A stretch of DNA of 64,000 nt from Clavulina sp. PMI_390 (lineage: Eukaryota > Basidiomycota > Agaricomycetes > Cantharellales > Hydnaceae): NCBI GenBank assembly GCA_015039315.1, contig WIDE01000023.1:328361-392360 (forward strand). Direction: 5' to 3'. A program made the translations under genes and the position numbers. The notes under the pieces are model-generated. The model had not been told where the DNA came from. It did no database searches and saw only the letters and a list, made by a program, of their open reading frames with translations. Position 1 is the stretch's first letter. Each line of letters begins with the position of its first letter. This document shows positions 1-13,351 of the stretch, in pieces.

Positions 1-53
1 GACTTACAGATTCGAAAGAGTGACATATCAAAATTGTCTTCAAAGGGCCCAGC

Positions 54-3000
54 TTAGGGAACAGGCGAATCGAGGTTAAGACTGGCAAACATGCTATGCA
101 TGTCATTGGTAGTAACCATCTCCGTTTCCAGAACGGGATTCCTTCCGGTCCTGGGGTCCACCGCGCCTGCAGGGACGCGCGAACGAGGCTTGATGCTGCC
201 CATGAGGTGATTGGGTGCAAGCGGGACGTCGCTTAGGCTTGGGAATGTGGGCATCATAGCCGAAAGAGGCTCGCTTGATTCCTCCTCGCCGTCAACTTCA
301 CCTCCAGCTTCGTCAATCGTTGACTCGCCGAGGCCTGGGGTACTGCTGATGCCACGGCTCGTCATACCCAGCGAAGTCAAGTCCAGCGATTGGGCACGGG
401 CGGAGGCATTGTGCTGTCGCTGACTCGCTGCAAGCTTCTCGCGCAACTTGGCCTCGATGGCGGAGTCACTTCCTCGCTTGTATGCGTCGTCAGCGTGAGC
501 GAGAGCTCGTGGAGGAGCATATCCATGGAAGCCGGCAACATGACTGTTAGTTGGGGTGGCAGCCATCCAATGATCGTTGAGGCTATAATCATTATTGCCG
601 TTACGGTACTCATTCAGTGGTCCATCAAACTCGTGCAGTCCTCCCACATTAATGGGAGGGCCAAGGGAGCTGATACTGGAGCGCGAGTAGTAGCTCGAGT
701 CATCAAACTCGTCCTGTTCGGGTACCACGCGCTGCTCAGGCGCGCGATAACGGTTCGCAGGGGAGTTGAATAGCGATTTCACGTCAGGAGTTGAGCTCGC
801 CATACGGATACGCCGATTCAGGCCATCGGATTCTGAATTATAGATGGGAAGTAAGAAAGATCGTGAGCAACGGGTACGCGCAGCCGAGATCGATGAGAGG
901 ACTTAAAAAGGCGCTTATGACTTACCCAGCGGCGTCGGCAATAATCTGCTGTTGAAATGGGGGAATGCATCGGTGAACGAATCGACGCGGCGATGAATGT
1001 GACCATTCCCAAAGACTTGGCCGCTTCCAGGGGCGAGGCTATTCGGGGTCGCCATACCCGAAGGCGTGCCTGCGCCGGAGATATGACCCTGCCCAACGAC
1101 GCCGGGACCGGTGGGAGGCATCGAGGCAGTGCTCAACTTTCTCGATGATGGGAAGGAGTGAAGAGCCCCGTGATTGCTGAGGAACGTGTCAAATAGCTCG
1201 CGAGCGGGGGAGAGATAATCGCAGTTCGATCGTTGACAAATGAACTTGAAGACGAAAGGATAACCCAGCGCATTATCAGGTGAGTGGATGATAGAAACCT
1301 GGATATCGCGTTGGACGTGCTCGGTGAACTGCAGGAATTCCTGCGAGGAACATATTCTCGGCAGTTCGGGATGACTCGGAAGCGTCAATTCGGCCTCGAA
1401 GGGAACGTGATCCTATTAGACAATAAGCTTTAGTCATCAGGGAAGCTTACTCAAGGGGAAAAAAAATTGGACGAACCAGTAGCATGGCACCGGCATGGTG
1501 GACTTGGCTCTCAGGGCCAAAGATGCTCACGATATCGAGCCCGTCGCCTGGGAAAGTGATCTTGCAGTTCGTCTTGCTTTCGATATCTCGTAAGAACACA
1601 GCTTTGTCACCGAAGAGGGCACGGTGATAGCGACGAGGGACTGGGACCTGTTGAGAGATGGTCAGACAATGTCCACTAATGGTGCCAGATTCGGCACAAA
1701 GCAAACATACCGTATCGACGATGAAGTCCTTGTCCTTGGCAGGCACAAGCTCCATGATACTGCTCCTGAGATTCTCCAAGTTGAGGGCATTCTTGGCAGG
1801 GGTTCGTGCCAAAACATTTTCCTCATCGTCGAGCGCAAGCTGCCTCATCTCCTCCGCCGAGTTGAACTTGACGTACACTCCATACTTCTTCATGATCCTC
1901 TGGATGCTCCTACCAGCCACGCCAATGATGCGCTTGTGATACGCCTCGGGAACATGGAAAGCAAGTTCAGCAGGAAGCTCGTCCTGCAGGAGAGTTAAAC
2001 CGCGCAAGACGTTGAGCGCAGAGGAGCCGGTGACGTCAATGAGGAAGTTGTGGTCATTAAGCGACTCAAACTTGATCTTGACCGACGTGTTGGTCATAAT
2101 CTTGTTGAGTTTACCGTTCTTCTTTCCACTGATGAAGTCGCGGTGCTCAGTCGCCAACTCAAGCTGGAAGCGGATTTCGGTCTGGAAGTTCTGTTGAAGG
2201 CATCGTGCGTTTAGCTCCCAGAGGCGTGGTCGTATATGGCAAGATGGGACAAACCTTGATGAGATCCAACTCTAGGATCATCGCAACCGCTGCGCGCACT
2301 TCACTCTCCAACCCACTGACTTCAAACATGCCTGCTTTGCACACCATCTCTGCACCACTTCGCGAGCACACCGCCCTCAGAACTCCGCCCATCGCAGCGG
2401 GGTTCAGTCCATTCGCACTAGGGACCAGCATGTTGTACTGCAGTGGCAGCAGGTAGATGCTTGCGATATAGAACTGGGAGGCGAGGAGCATGACAGCGCG
2501 CACAGTCCGCTCAATAGTCATCCGGGCGTCGCCATAGATGGTGCAGAGCGAGGTGCCAGAGCCGATGGGCGGGAAGGTGATATATGTGCCGTTGTCGCGC
2601 TCAATAGACTTGATATCATCCAGGCGGTGAGTGAGCATCCAGTCAAGCTTGCGGGACAGTATGACCATATCGCGAGAGATGATCGTCTTGGTCTATTTGG
2701 GTTACCACAATCCGTGCATGAGAATGAGTATATCACGAGAAATAAAGAAGAGAGCCCAGCGAACTCACGCGAACTTTGTGACCAGCCAGCTGGTACAGCG
2801 CATCCCTCGCCCGGCCCACATTGAAGAACTCGCCAGTGATCCAGATCGTGTTCGGATTATACCCCAACATCGCTATCCCACCGCCGGGACCTAGCGGCGG
2901 GGCGGAGTTCTGCCTTGACATGGGTGTGGTGGGTGGCGGAAGGCCATTCGCACCACCATCGACTCCAAAGGCACCAGGTGTGCCGGGGTTTGAGCCCAGC

Positions 3001-4827
3001 GATCCCGGTTGCTGAACAGACGGAGCTCCGGCGTGCAGAGGTAAAGGAGGGAAGTAGATGTTGGTCGCGGTCGACTCTTGGATTTCCTGCACAGCACGAC
3101 GACGTCGACCGGCAACAATTGCATGAAGCTTGAAGTCGATATCAACTTGTTCGGCGTGGAGGCCAGACTGGATTATGACAACGTAACGACCGCATAAATT
3201 AGTAACAATGACTGAAACAGAGGGACGGATGAAAAAATAGACGGGAGCGATTTCTGCCAGTGCCACGCAAATGGCCGTAGCAGTTTTTCAAACCAGCCCC
3301 AGTAACCAGCAAACACGTAAAATAGGAGAACGGGAACACAAGGCCGAGTAGGAAATGACGCAAGGTATCACGGGACAAAAAACTCACCAGTTCATCGAGC
3401 ATAACCAGTAATCGCAATCGAGCAACATCCACAGTATCACCCGGGCCAGTAATGATAAGCTCACACGTTTTCTCGCCTTCGAGGCCTGCGGCCTGAGCCG
3501 CCGCATTGGCTCCTCCAAAGCTACCGCCTCCACCACCACCGCCGGGACTAACACCAGTGCCCCCATTCGCTGCGCCACCAGCGGTAGCGGAAGGAGAAGA
3601 AGAAGCGAACGAGGAGGGCCAGGAAGTGTAGCTAGTTGGGGCGGCACTACTCCACGTGGACGGAGTTGGGCTCGGATACGCCGAATAGGGGGAGTACGAC
3701 GGGTGACCACTGGAAGTCGGTGCGGCGCCCGAAGCCGACGGTGTCATCATCGCACTCGATGCGCCGCCGGCATTGGATGAGGAGGACGATGTCTTGAGCA
3801 CGGAGATGTTCGCTCGAGTTTGCGCAGCAATCTCGTCAAGCTTTTGGATCACAGGTTGCTTGAGTGCGCCACCAGAACTGGCGGGTGCAGCGCTCGGAGA
3901 CGGAGCACTCCCAGGCATGGGTACCGAGGAGATCTTCCCATTGCCCATATTCCCAGTACTTGTCCCATTAACAGGACTAGACCCATTCGAATGTGCGGAG
4001 CCCCCAGGGACAGCAGAAGGCGGCGGGCGCGCAGCAGGCTCGAGAATTTCACTCCTAGCAACCTTGATAACACTCCGATTCTGGACCGGACTCTCGCGGA
4101 GGATGAGCCCTCTCGCGCCAAGAACGGCTGTCTGACTCGATCCTGTGATGGTAATGTTGAACGCGGTCCCACGGGTGTGCGCCCCGTGAAGGGCTGCATT
4201 AGCATTGGCCGAAATGACACCCCCAGTTGCTGTCGCGTTGATATTACCGGTGGATCGAGCTCCCGGAGGGAGTGGCGAGATGGGAGACACATTGCTCAAG
4301 GAAGGAAGCATGGGAGTCGAAGAGGACGGATTTGTGAGATTGGGATTAGAGCTGGACGGCCCTAGACCCAAGAGGGCCAGTGAGTCTTCTGAAAGCGAGG
4401 AAGAGGCTGAACTCGCAGTTCGAGTAAACGATATGTGGGTGCCAGGGAACTGGGCCATGGCTTGCAGCGTCAACCGGTGGAGGTGGTCCCACACCACCTC
4501 CACACCGGAAAGTGTGCTGTGGTGACGATGAACTGCGCCAGATGTATTTCCAGCGGCTGGAGTCACAGGTGTGGCCGAGTAAGGCCCGGGGTGCTGCTGT
4601 TGCTGGGCTGAAGTCTCAGGTTGCCCATATGGCGGCATTGGAACACCATTGAGCATCCTGCTTCCGTAGGGCCCTCCAGAGCCAGCTGTACCATTTCCTT
4701 GGGGAGAGGCGAGGTTTGAGGCTGGGTACGACGACAGGTTGGCAGCCGCTGAGGGCGATTGGGATGCGCCATATGTGGGACCGACAGCGAAGGGGTACAC
4801 GTTGAAGGAAGTGGTGTACACGTCCAT
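54..4827 (-). CDS. Multi-KH-domain RNA-binding protein
   Basis: Seven exons join in frame: 4827-3388, 3167-2769, 2692-2255, 2190-1711, 1647-1477, 1412-926 and 832-54, giving about 1,397 residues. The first exon encodes roughly 480 residues, mostly Ser/Pro/Gly/Ala-rich and probably disordered. After it come several KH-type units. The clearest read HVPEAYHKRIIGVAGRSIQR and VPVPRRYHRALFGDKAVFLR, with the G-x-x-G-like loop and following helix of KH folds. An earlier unit has VAGRRRRAVQEIQESTATNI. The C-terminal 280 residues are low complexity. KH repeats bind single-stranded RNA, so a role in mRNA stability, localisation or translation in the cytoplasm is likely (inference). The donor of the fifth intron (gttcgt) was chosen over a stronger gtaagc because only it keeps the frame. 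It recalls Bicaudal-C/vigilin-type proteins, but I cannot name an orthologue. Confidence 0.85.
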
Positions 4828-6972
4828 CTTTTTTTAAGGAGAGTATTGGATCTGAAGGGGGGATAGGCAGTGTATTTAACCGATGGGGGTGATCTCAGCC
4901 TTGGGGGGGTATTTGTGGTAATGCGAAGGTAAGTGGGTGGACGTATGCGAGGGGGTTATACGAGGATTGGATGGGGGATGGGCAAATGCAAATGAAGTGA
5001 ATCAAAGTAGGCAATAGCACCGGACTAGACTCAAGCAAAAGACGAAACACAGCAGGGAGTGTTCGGAGTCGTTCAACAGCGCACTGGCCGAGGTCGGCAC
5101 AGGCGAATCGGGGGCTCGAGATGGGAGCGGGAAGGACTACAGGGAGAACACAAAAAGAAGATAGAACACTATGCTGGCTCTATTTGAGCACAGCGATATA
5201 GATTATAGGCTGTTTTGGAGGCTGGGGAAGGAGGGGGATGACGACGACTGGGGAGCAATGGTGGCGGGATATAGAGATGACGGATGAGTGGGCGGCGTCT
5301 AAGCGCCCAGGTCTTATGGTCTCAACAGCCGACGACTCGCACCTACTTTTGAGGCAACCCCATCAGCCGTAAATACCCACATTAGTACACGCCTGCGCTC
5401 ATTTACTTTTTTTTTCTTGTCCTTTCTTTCTTTCGATCCCGTTTCTCCCGAGGATCGTGCCGGATTCGTCTGGATTCACACTTCTGATTCAGAGTGCTTG
5501 CAATGTGGCCGCATACATGAAGGCGGAGGTGACGTGGATCTGGATGTTACACGAGTTCAAATACTGCACCAATCTGGGGATTAACTAGGTTAAATTCATG
5601 CTTTGTGGATCGAGTTTCATAGCAAATGCTAAGCTTTGAAATCGACCCTCTTTGGTGGGCGGATATCTGACGCAAAGCTCACGATAGAGCGCACCCCACT
5701 TTGGGACATATCACCAAAAACGTTTCGGGCTCCTCTGCTAGCCGAATCATCCTTTTTGGGGGGTAGCTCGTCCAAGTCAACAGAGGTAGGATACCCTGTG
5801 TCTCACATCGAGCAGGGACATCACTGTCAGTGTCAGTGTCGCCATGTGGCACCATAAACCTCGAACTCAATTGTTAATCCATTAGCTCTTACCGACTACT
5901 TCACAGCTTTTCTGAACCACATCTCTTGACATTGACACAGCCTGACGTGTTCGTTTCCATCAGGACGAGCAGCAATTGTCCCGCCTTAAACGTCATCACC
6001 GTGCTCAGAGAGCAACCGGGTGTCACTCCTCCCGGTCTTCCGTTCGGAAGCAAGCCCGAGGCGCTCACCTTGTTTAGCAGTCACTATGACAATACGCTCG
6101 AGGAGCATCATGACGCGCTTTTGTCATCTTCTACGCAGTTTCTGCCCCGAACTGCCTCCAAGCTGCTAAAACTGATAGAATGTTGCCGCTCAATACGAAC
6201 AGAACACGTAAAACAAATTAATCCGCGGTCATTAAATGCTCGTTGGAGGCCTGCGGAAAGAATTTTAAGCTATTATTGTCCAAGCCTACGTGGATATTTA
6301 GTGCGCAGCGAGAAGGCAATCGCGTCTGGTCACTGTCACCTATGCCAAGTCACGCTCTGGATCCAAACATCAACTACATGTCCCAGTTATATCTGACTAG
6401 AGACAAGCACCTGGAAAGGTCTTCGCTCAAATGATTGAATAAAACAACAATGACCAGTCAAAGAGCCCGGCCAAACCTGGCCATTGAGCAACACAGGAGA
6501 CACCCCAATGATGACACAGCTCCTCTGCCGTCATCCGGAATGCACCGTCCCCGCACTCACATGGAAAAGTCTGGCCTCTTCCACCCCATCAGTCGATCCC
6601 AGCGATCCTAGCGATCACGCATTTCATGTGTGCCTTGTCAGTCAATGAGGAGCTATGCCCGAGCTACACAGGCTCCAAGCGTGGATCGCCAGGAGGAGTC
6701 AAAGCTGGGACGTTTCACCGATCTAGCAGGCTTTTGACCGCCGGCCGCTGAGCCGCGGTCATTCACCGAATCATGCTTTCGGCCTCGATTTAGCCTCTCT
6801 TTCTCCCTCGAGCATAACCGCGGGTACGACAACCCCGAGTGGTATGCTCGGGCGGCCCCATGCGCATCGAATCCATCCACTTTTCCACTTTTATCATTCA
6901 GCGGCATACGACCTCAGAGAAATAATCATTTTACACAAGCTTTGTACGATCACAAACAAGATCCATTGTAAA
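4828..6972. other. Intergenic region, about 2.1 kb
   Basis: This lies between the start of the KH gene and the 3' end of the FunK1 kinase gene. The first several hundred bases probably hold the promoter and 5' leader of the KH gene. A T/C-rich tract with a run of nine T lies near 5406-5435. Open frames at 5636-6434 have no recognisable domain and no plausible splice partners. I see no RNA gene or repeat. Confidence 0.5.
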
Positions 6973-9900
6973 TCAGTTGTCCAGAATAGCCCTAAACCTC
7001 TCGTAAGTGACGTGTCCGCCCAACGTCTGCCAATCCACATCGACGTCCATGTCCTCTTTCTGCTTCCCCTTTCCCCACCTATCGCCCGCACCTGTCTTCT
7101 TTCGTTCTTCCGCATTCTCCGCTGCCGCATAACCCTCGCGAATAGCGACGCGGAGTGGAGCGATCCATTGCTCATCTAACTCCTGCCATCGCGGAGGAGC
7201 AGGCCCATCCTCCGCAGCAATATAGGCACGTTTCGCAGCAGCCATATCTTCGAGTGAGCCCGTGTACCAACGTAGCAGATGATCGCGACCCGTATCACGA
7301 CGAGGCTCTTGCGTTCCTGCATGGTCGCCTTCCTCAGCAGTACCACTGTAGTGCTCAGGATGCTCATCACGCTCCTGCTCATCCTCCTCAAATTCCTCGC
7401 GCGTCCGTTTCTTTCCCTGAGTTAGCACTGATTTACCCCGATATTCTATTGGAGGAGGAGAAGCGACTAGCCATGCGAGTGAATAGAACAGGCTCTCGAG
7501 ATCGTGCCGATAAAGATGTCCCACAGGGAGTTTATCGTTGAGCAGGTCGAGAGCCAGGAACGGTACCGTCCCATCGCGTGTGGCTGGTATAGTAACAGGC
7601 ACGCCGTATTGGTGATTCAAACCACCATGATCCAGGGCAGCCAGCATGCCTAAGCTCGGACTTTGCTCCTGCACCATGAGGTTCAAGGGGTTGATGTCGC
7701 GGTGAAGTATGCCCGCCTTCTCGTACAATTGATGATGCGCTATTCGAATCACGTAAAACTGGCTATCAATATCCAAACGTGTACTGGTCATGAGAGAGCA
7801 AGGCTTCTAAATGGAATGATCTCACCTTCGAGGATAGAACGGAAAGCACTCTTGAAGTCTGGAAGGTCTTTTACTATGTATAGAGGCACGCACACTGGTC
7901 CAAGCACTTGCATGTGCAGAACTCGGTCACAGTACGAGTCCGGGGGAGACAAGCGCCCGCGCAGCGTTTGTGAGAGCTTCTCTGATGTTGCGGCAAGGTA
8001 TAACCGTGGCACCCCCTCGATATTATGTTGCTCTGCTCGCCGGAAGAGTTCATCTTCATTTGGCCCATCTATACGTTGCCAAGAGAACCTCGCCATTAGG
8101 CTTGAAGGGAGGGGCCGCCCATTATATGCCCTCGCGTCAATATTAGCAGAGGTCGGCTTGACTTCGTATAACGTGCTGGCGCGCCCAAACAGTGGGGATG
8201 TCGTACTCAGGTTGAGCGGGCGCACAAGTTCGAAAAATTGCCGCCCAACTTGGACGCTATGCCCCTTCCCAAGGCCAAAAACCGTCGTTTCCGTTGTTGA
8301 CTCGAACAAAAGGCGTTCCTTGCCAAATGTCTTCAGGGTCCCAACCTGTAAGGTGAGCATGAGGCGAACAAATGGCGCCGGGTTTGACGCAATATCTGCG
8401 AGATGTGTATGGACGCTACCGGCACGATCAAAGTACCAAATGCGCACATCAGAACCATCAAGATCGATCCCGAGGATATGTCGCCTCGTCCCTGTATGGG
8501 ACAAGACCTGCTGGGCATAGCCTAGCATCTCTTCAGCATTGAGTGTGACAAGCTCATCTGCGCTAAGCGGCTCGAACGGATCGCGTGTGGGTCGAGGAGG
8601 TGGGAGCTCGACATCGGGTGTAGGCTCTCTGGAATTTTCAGAGCTCCGCTGAGAAGCAGAAGGGCTGGCGCCTCGAGCAGGGGGCGACCCCCATGGGGAG
8701 AACTCACAACGTGCCTCTCCCTCTTTCGGCCTTGTCTCTTCAGGCATAGCCTCTCTCTTGGACCCAGCCTCATTGTCGCGTTCAGAGACAGGACTTTGTG
8801 ATCGAGGAGTACAATTCATGAAGAACGCACAGCCCTCCCACCCGTCTCCTCCCCCAGACTTCAACTGCGTGGTCATGCTCGGAGATCGACCCTTTGTCAG
8901 AGCAATGCGATAGGATGCTCTGAGCCGAGGATCGAGTGCCACTCCAAGCTCTTCTATTGTGTCCAGGAGGGCTTTCAGTGACCCTTCCGCGGCTTCTTTG
9001 GCGTCAGCATTTACAAACGGCTGTGGGGAAGGGGTCGGAGAAGCAAAGGCGTGCATTAGGGACTGGAAGTTTTCATGCTCAACGATGTGATTCGTTGCTT
9101 TCTCGATGGGATCAAGAAAATAGACGTCCTCTAGGAGTGCACGTTGGAATGCCTGATAATCAATTTGCAAGTGTGTCACTTCAGGTGGCTCCTTCGGCGC
9201 AGGCTGAGGCGGTATGGGGATGTTCCGTGGTTCAGAGTGTTCGATCAAGTCATCTGTAGTTTGAAATCGCTCTTTGCCAGATGGAGGGGGAAAGTATTGA
9301 TGCGCCGTCCGTGTCTCCGTCTTCATGCCGAGTTTGGGATAGCTAAAATCTAGGGAACATGGTGAGACGACACATTTGTGAACATCCGATCATCTCACCT
9401 TCACTCGGTGGCTCAGTCGCCAGGGAAGGAGGGGGTAATCGAGGGAAAGCTCCATTGTGCTTGATCGGGGGAGGAAGTGCGGGGGAATCAGGCTCGTCCC
9501 ATTGTACAACGAAGAAGTCATCGGGCAATAGCTTGGCGATGCGAGATAGCTCTGCGTCTTCGTGGAGCGTGTCCAGTTTTCTCATCCAGTGTGCATGGTC
9601 CTGGTATGTCACTGGGGTGCGGAGATGAGAGAAGGAGTCAAATGAATCGACATAAATGTTGGCAACCTACCAAGGTGCCAATAGCGGTCATCATTCATTC
9701 CTTGGACATTCCGACGCGCCGTGAAATGATATCTACACAATGTCGGGAGTATCGACGGTCGTCGTTCTCGAAAAATGTACAAGCCCTTGGAGGCAGAAAG
9801 AGTGAGGATTGCGCCATAAAGTAGACCATGGAATTTAGCTCACATTACGGAGCACCGGGTGCATCCATTCTCGACCGTCCCGAAACCCCTGAAATGCCGA

Positions 9901-10162
9901 TTTGAGCCGAAGCGCGCTGGTCATCACTCAATAAATGCACCTTAACACCCTCCCAGAACGGGGTGTGATCGAGCCAGACAATTACATTCCCATGTCCCAG
10001 GGACTGCCTTTGAACCGGATTGAGCGGCTTAGTAAGGGGTTTAAGAGCCTCGCATTGAACAAGCCACAAGATTTCGAGGGCAGCCTGCGCGTCGTCAACG
10101 CGTAGTGCATTGGAAGCTACGAGCGGAGTAATGTCGCGTTCATCCACAGGTACACGTTCCAT
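6973..10162 (-). CDS. FunK1-type fungal protein kinase
   Basis: Six exons join in frame: 10162-9941, 9888-9844, 9785-9671, 9611-9399, 9349-7826 and 7739-6973, giving 961 residues. The kinase core sits in the last two exons. It contains GILHRDINPLNLMV, an HRDxxxxN catalytic loop preceded by the HHQLYEKAG helix typical of the fungal-specific FunK1 family. It is followed by TVPFLALDLL and a YRHDLESLFYSLAWLV segment, both typical of FunK1. The metal-binding DFG position reads DHG, and the family often has DFD here. The N-terminal 200 residues (WLDHTPFWEGVK, FRDGREWMHPVLRN) resemble the leader region seen in many FunK1 proteins. The middle carries a Ser/Pro-rich linker. The C-terminus is charged (REEFEEDEQERDEHPEH). 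Substrates of these kinases are unknown. The alternative acceptor at 7758 breaks the frame, so 7739 was used. Confidence 0.85.
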
Positions 10163-10351
10163 CAATAGAAGGAGAGCCTATTATGCTGGCCGATAACGAT
10201 TGCCAGCAAAGGCAAGACAGTTGGAGTCTACTCAAGGACAAAGGAGGGCAAATCTCTTTCAACATGGTCAACATGTCCAAACAAAGCCTCACATTAGAGG
10301 CTCACGTGATCGAGGCGACCTCATTCTGTGTTCATCGTTCGTTCTGCCAAT
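10163..10351. promoter_or_regulatory. Divergent promoter, kinase / SNF5 genes
   Basis: This 189-bp interval separates the two start codons and must carry the control signals of both genes. Its most obvious element is the palindrome TCACGTGA at 10302-10309. That is a CACGTG E-box of the kind bound by bHLH factors such as Cbf1. No clear TATA box was seen. Confidence 0.55.
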
Positions 10352-12495
10352 ATGCAGGCCTCTACATCAAAAACTCCGGGAGGTGAGTAATCCAGGGTAT
10401 CTGAGCCACGGATATGCGCGGCTGATCGCGTTTTGCAGCCGCATCTCCTGCTCCTGTCACTCCCATAGGGCCGCGTCGAAGTCAACGCGTGCTTCACCAA
10501 CCTGAGCGCACTCTATCGAATACGAAAGCGCCACCCTCTTACAATGCCCCGAAGCCTGCACACACGCAACCTCAGTCTTATGCCTATGCTTCTCTGCCGG
10601 GAGGGAACCCTGTCCATGTGGAAACCCAGGCACTGAGTAGCTCATATGCCTCTCGGATGAGGACTGGTTCGACATTATTAATGCAACCTATCTCGACGAC
10701 CGCTGCCTCCCATAATACCGGGGCTGCCATCTCACTTGCTGCTTTGGGCCCCACTCGACGACGCGGAGGTGTAGTGAACTATGCGGAAGGCGGATCGGAC
10801 GACGAATTTGAAGCGGCAGAGTCTGAGAATGATGATGAAAGTGGCAAAGGTGGATCCAAACGCGGAACTCCTCGACTGGGCGGACCCAGCTTCCGCGTAG
10901 GGTCGCCCTCAACTGCCCCTCCCGCTCCAGTGAAACAAGAATTGGACAAGAGTTATCTTGGGCTCATCCCTCCTTCCAAATTCTTCTCTACTAAAGCATT
11001 CAATAAAATGCGCCACGACTATCCGTAAGACTTTCACCCTACTTCTTGATGCATCCTCATCTCATTTATGATTTACCCCCTATAGTTCCCCTAGTGACTT
11101 GCAACGAATAGCAGAAGCGAGGGAGATCCTTATTCCTATCCGTATAGATCTGGATACAGAGACTCATCGAATCAGGGACGCCTTTCTTTGGAACCTGAAT
11201 GGTACGTATGCGACATCGCAAAATACCCTTGTTCACACTGCCAAACACTCAACACCGTTTCGCCTACCAATAGAGGAATTCACTACTCCAGAAGGCTTTG
11301 CCAGAATATTCTGTGCCGATCTTGAACTTCCCTTCGTCCCTTATGTCGATCAAGTAGCAGGAGCCATACGCGCGCAACTTGAGGAGCATGCGGTTGTTGC
11401 TACCTTCGAGCTAGAACCCGAGTTATGGGAGTTGGAGGATCGTGACGAGGACCGAGACAGCCCTATCGTTGTGCTATCGTCCACTGTGGCCGAGCAAGCC
11501 GAGAGAGGCAAAACCGCTGACTCCGTACGTCCCAATTCACCTGGTGAATATACATCTCGACAAGCATCACAAACACAGAATGTCACAACCCCCATCGCCT
11601 CTCAACCTCTTGAGGATGCGGCAGGTGCGGATGCTACGACGACTGGTGATGGCGTGGGTGATCAAGATGATGCCGCCGTCGACGAGGAAGTCGAAGAACG
11701 GCCCCAACTAGATGCCAGAGTATTACTTGCTCTTGACGTGCAGATCAACAAACATCATCTTCTTGATACAGTTGAATGGGATCTCGCACCATCCCAGCTC
11801 TCCAAACGCCCTGTTGTACCCTCTCATCTTATAACTAACGCTGGTGAAGCTTCATCTCTGGCATCTATCCAAACATCGCACTATTCATACCAGCAGCTCC
11901 CAACCGTGTCCCAGCTCGAGATTGAACCCTCTTCCCGGTCTCAGATAGCGTTGCCAGCAATGTCGTTTCCTGTGCTCCCACCTCCCCCGCTCATTCATGG
12001 CTCTACTACGTTACCGAGCACGCCCGAAGCCTTCGCGCGGATCCTCTGTGCAGATATTGGTCTTTCTGGCGAGGCAGTTCCTCTCATCGCACATGCGCTA
12101 CACGAAGAGATTCTCAAGCACAAGAAGGACGCGATCGAGTGGGGGGTGTTCAATACGGAGCCGCTATCTGCACGCGCGCGCCAGAGGAATCCCTTTGGAT
12201 TAGGGCCCAAACCGCTTAAGGCCGTATGGAGAGATTGGATCGAGGTCGGCGATTTCACACCGAGACTGGAGGTGATGAGCCAGGAGGAGCTTGAAAGGAG
12301 AGAAATTGAGAGGGAGAGAATTGCACGGTTCGTAGCAGTCTTGTTCTCGTTAAATTTTTTTGCCGACGCATGTTACTCACATATGTCTCTGGGTTTACAT
12401 ATCGCTGTTTTTCTATTTGCAGACGACTGCGCCGAGATACTTCGAGATATGTCAAGGCTGCTAGCGGGGGAGGCGGTGGGAGACGAAAGCGGTGA
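10352..12495 (+). CDS. SFH1: SNF5/SFH1 (SMARCB1) chromatin-remodelling subunit
   Basis: Five exons join in frame: 10352-10382, 10439-11024, 11086-11201, 11274-12327 and 12423-12495, giving 619 residues. The protein has the two SNF5 repeats. Repeat 1 starts near residue 215 (ILIPIRIDLDTETHRIRDAF, then TTPEGFARIFCADLELP). Repeat 2 starts near residue 385 (LLALDVQINKHHLLDTVEWD). It continues after an insertion of about 75 residues with TPEAFARILCADIGLSGEAV and the EILKHKKDAIEWG helix. A conserved KSYLGLIPPSKFF box precedes repeat 1. SNF5-family proteins are core subunits of SWI/SNF and RSC nucleosome remodellers in the nucleus. The modest length suggests the RSC form Sfh1 rather than Snf5, but sequence alone does not settle this. 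The last exon encodes a short basic Gly-rich tail. It shares its promoter with the FunK1 kinase gene. Confidence 0.9.
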
Positions 12496-13351
12496 TGATA
12501 TATATGCTTTTCAAAAGATTGGCCATCCAGTACCCTTGTCTCGTTATCTCCACTGCACAGCAAACTAGAAATCGTTATCATGAACCTGAGCCACGATATC
12601 TTTTGGAGTCTGGACGTATGGGTTCTGGGTATAGTTCGGGACGGCTCGTGGAAGAAACATGTGATTTCTTTCCATATAGACACCAATTATTTAGCCTATC
12701 CCGCCCTCGTGAATACGCAAGCCGGTGCTTGGCAGGAGAGACCATTTTTCCACACAGGGGCGGAATGCAATGGATAACGTGTAAGAACAATTTGTATTCG
12801 CAGTCCGTGGGGTATCGGAGTATGGCCATGCATAGATATGGTCGTGCACTATATGGGACGCGTGAACTCATGACGGTGATGAGGAGCGAAGTTGGACAAA
12901 TGGACGGGAAGAAACGAGATGATTGAAAACAACGACGTATGTAAATGAGGAGTTGTGGAGGGGGAAATGAGAGTAGTCCAACAAGTATGTGTGTGAGGAA
13001 AAGAAGAGAGGTAAATGAGCCACCACGGACCATAGGGATTTGATAACCAAGACGTAATGCAAGCACGAGCGTCCCTGCGGCGGAGCATGAAAGCTCCGTC
13101 GCCAAAGAAAGCAAAGAACGGAAAAGAAAAGAAGGAAGATCGTTATCAAATGAGCAAGTAATCGGGTACCTGTTTCTCCCCCAAACCAAACGAACCCAAT
13201 AAAGATAATGCGAAATAATCTAATGTCAGATTGTCCGAGAGCAGTGAAACTTCGTTAGGAGAACTTCAGGGCGTAACACATTGTCGATCCGGGGATCGGT
13301 CGGTCCTTTTGGAAGCCAAGCATCATCAACTCGTAGCTTCGTTGAAAATTA
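12496..13351. other. Intergenic region between convergent genes
   Basis: The SNF5 gene and the downstream membrane-protein gene converge here, so the interval should hold two 3' untranslated regions. Several open frames exist on both strands, but none shows a domain or splice pattern. Nothing else is supported. Confidence 0.5.

Noticed and set aside
5636..6434. Open frames in the gap before the kinase gene
   Set aside because: No domain, no consistent splice sites and no codon pattern distinct from noise.
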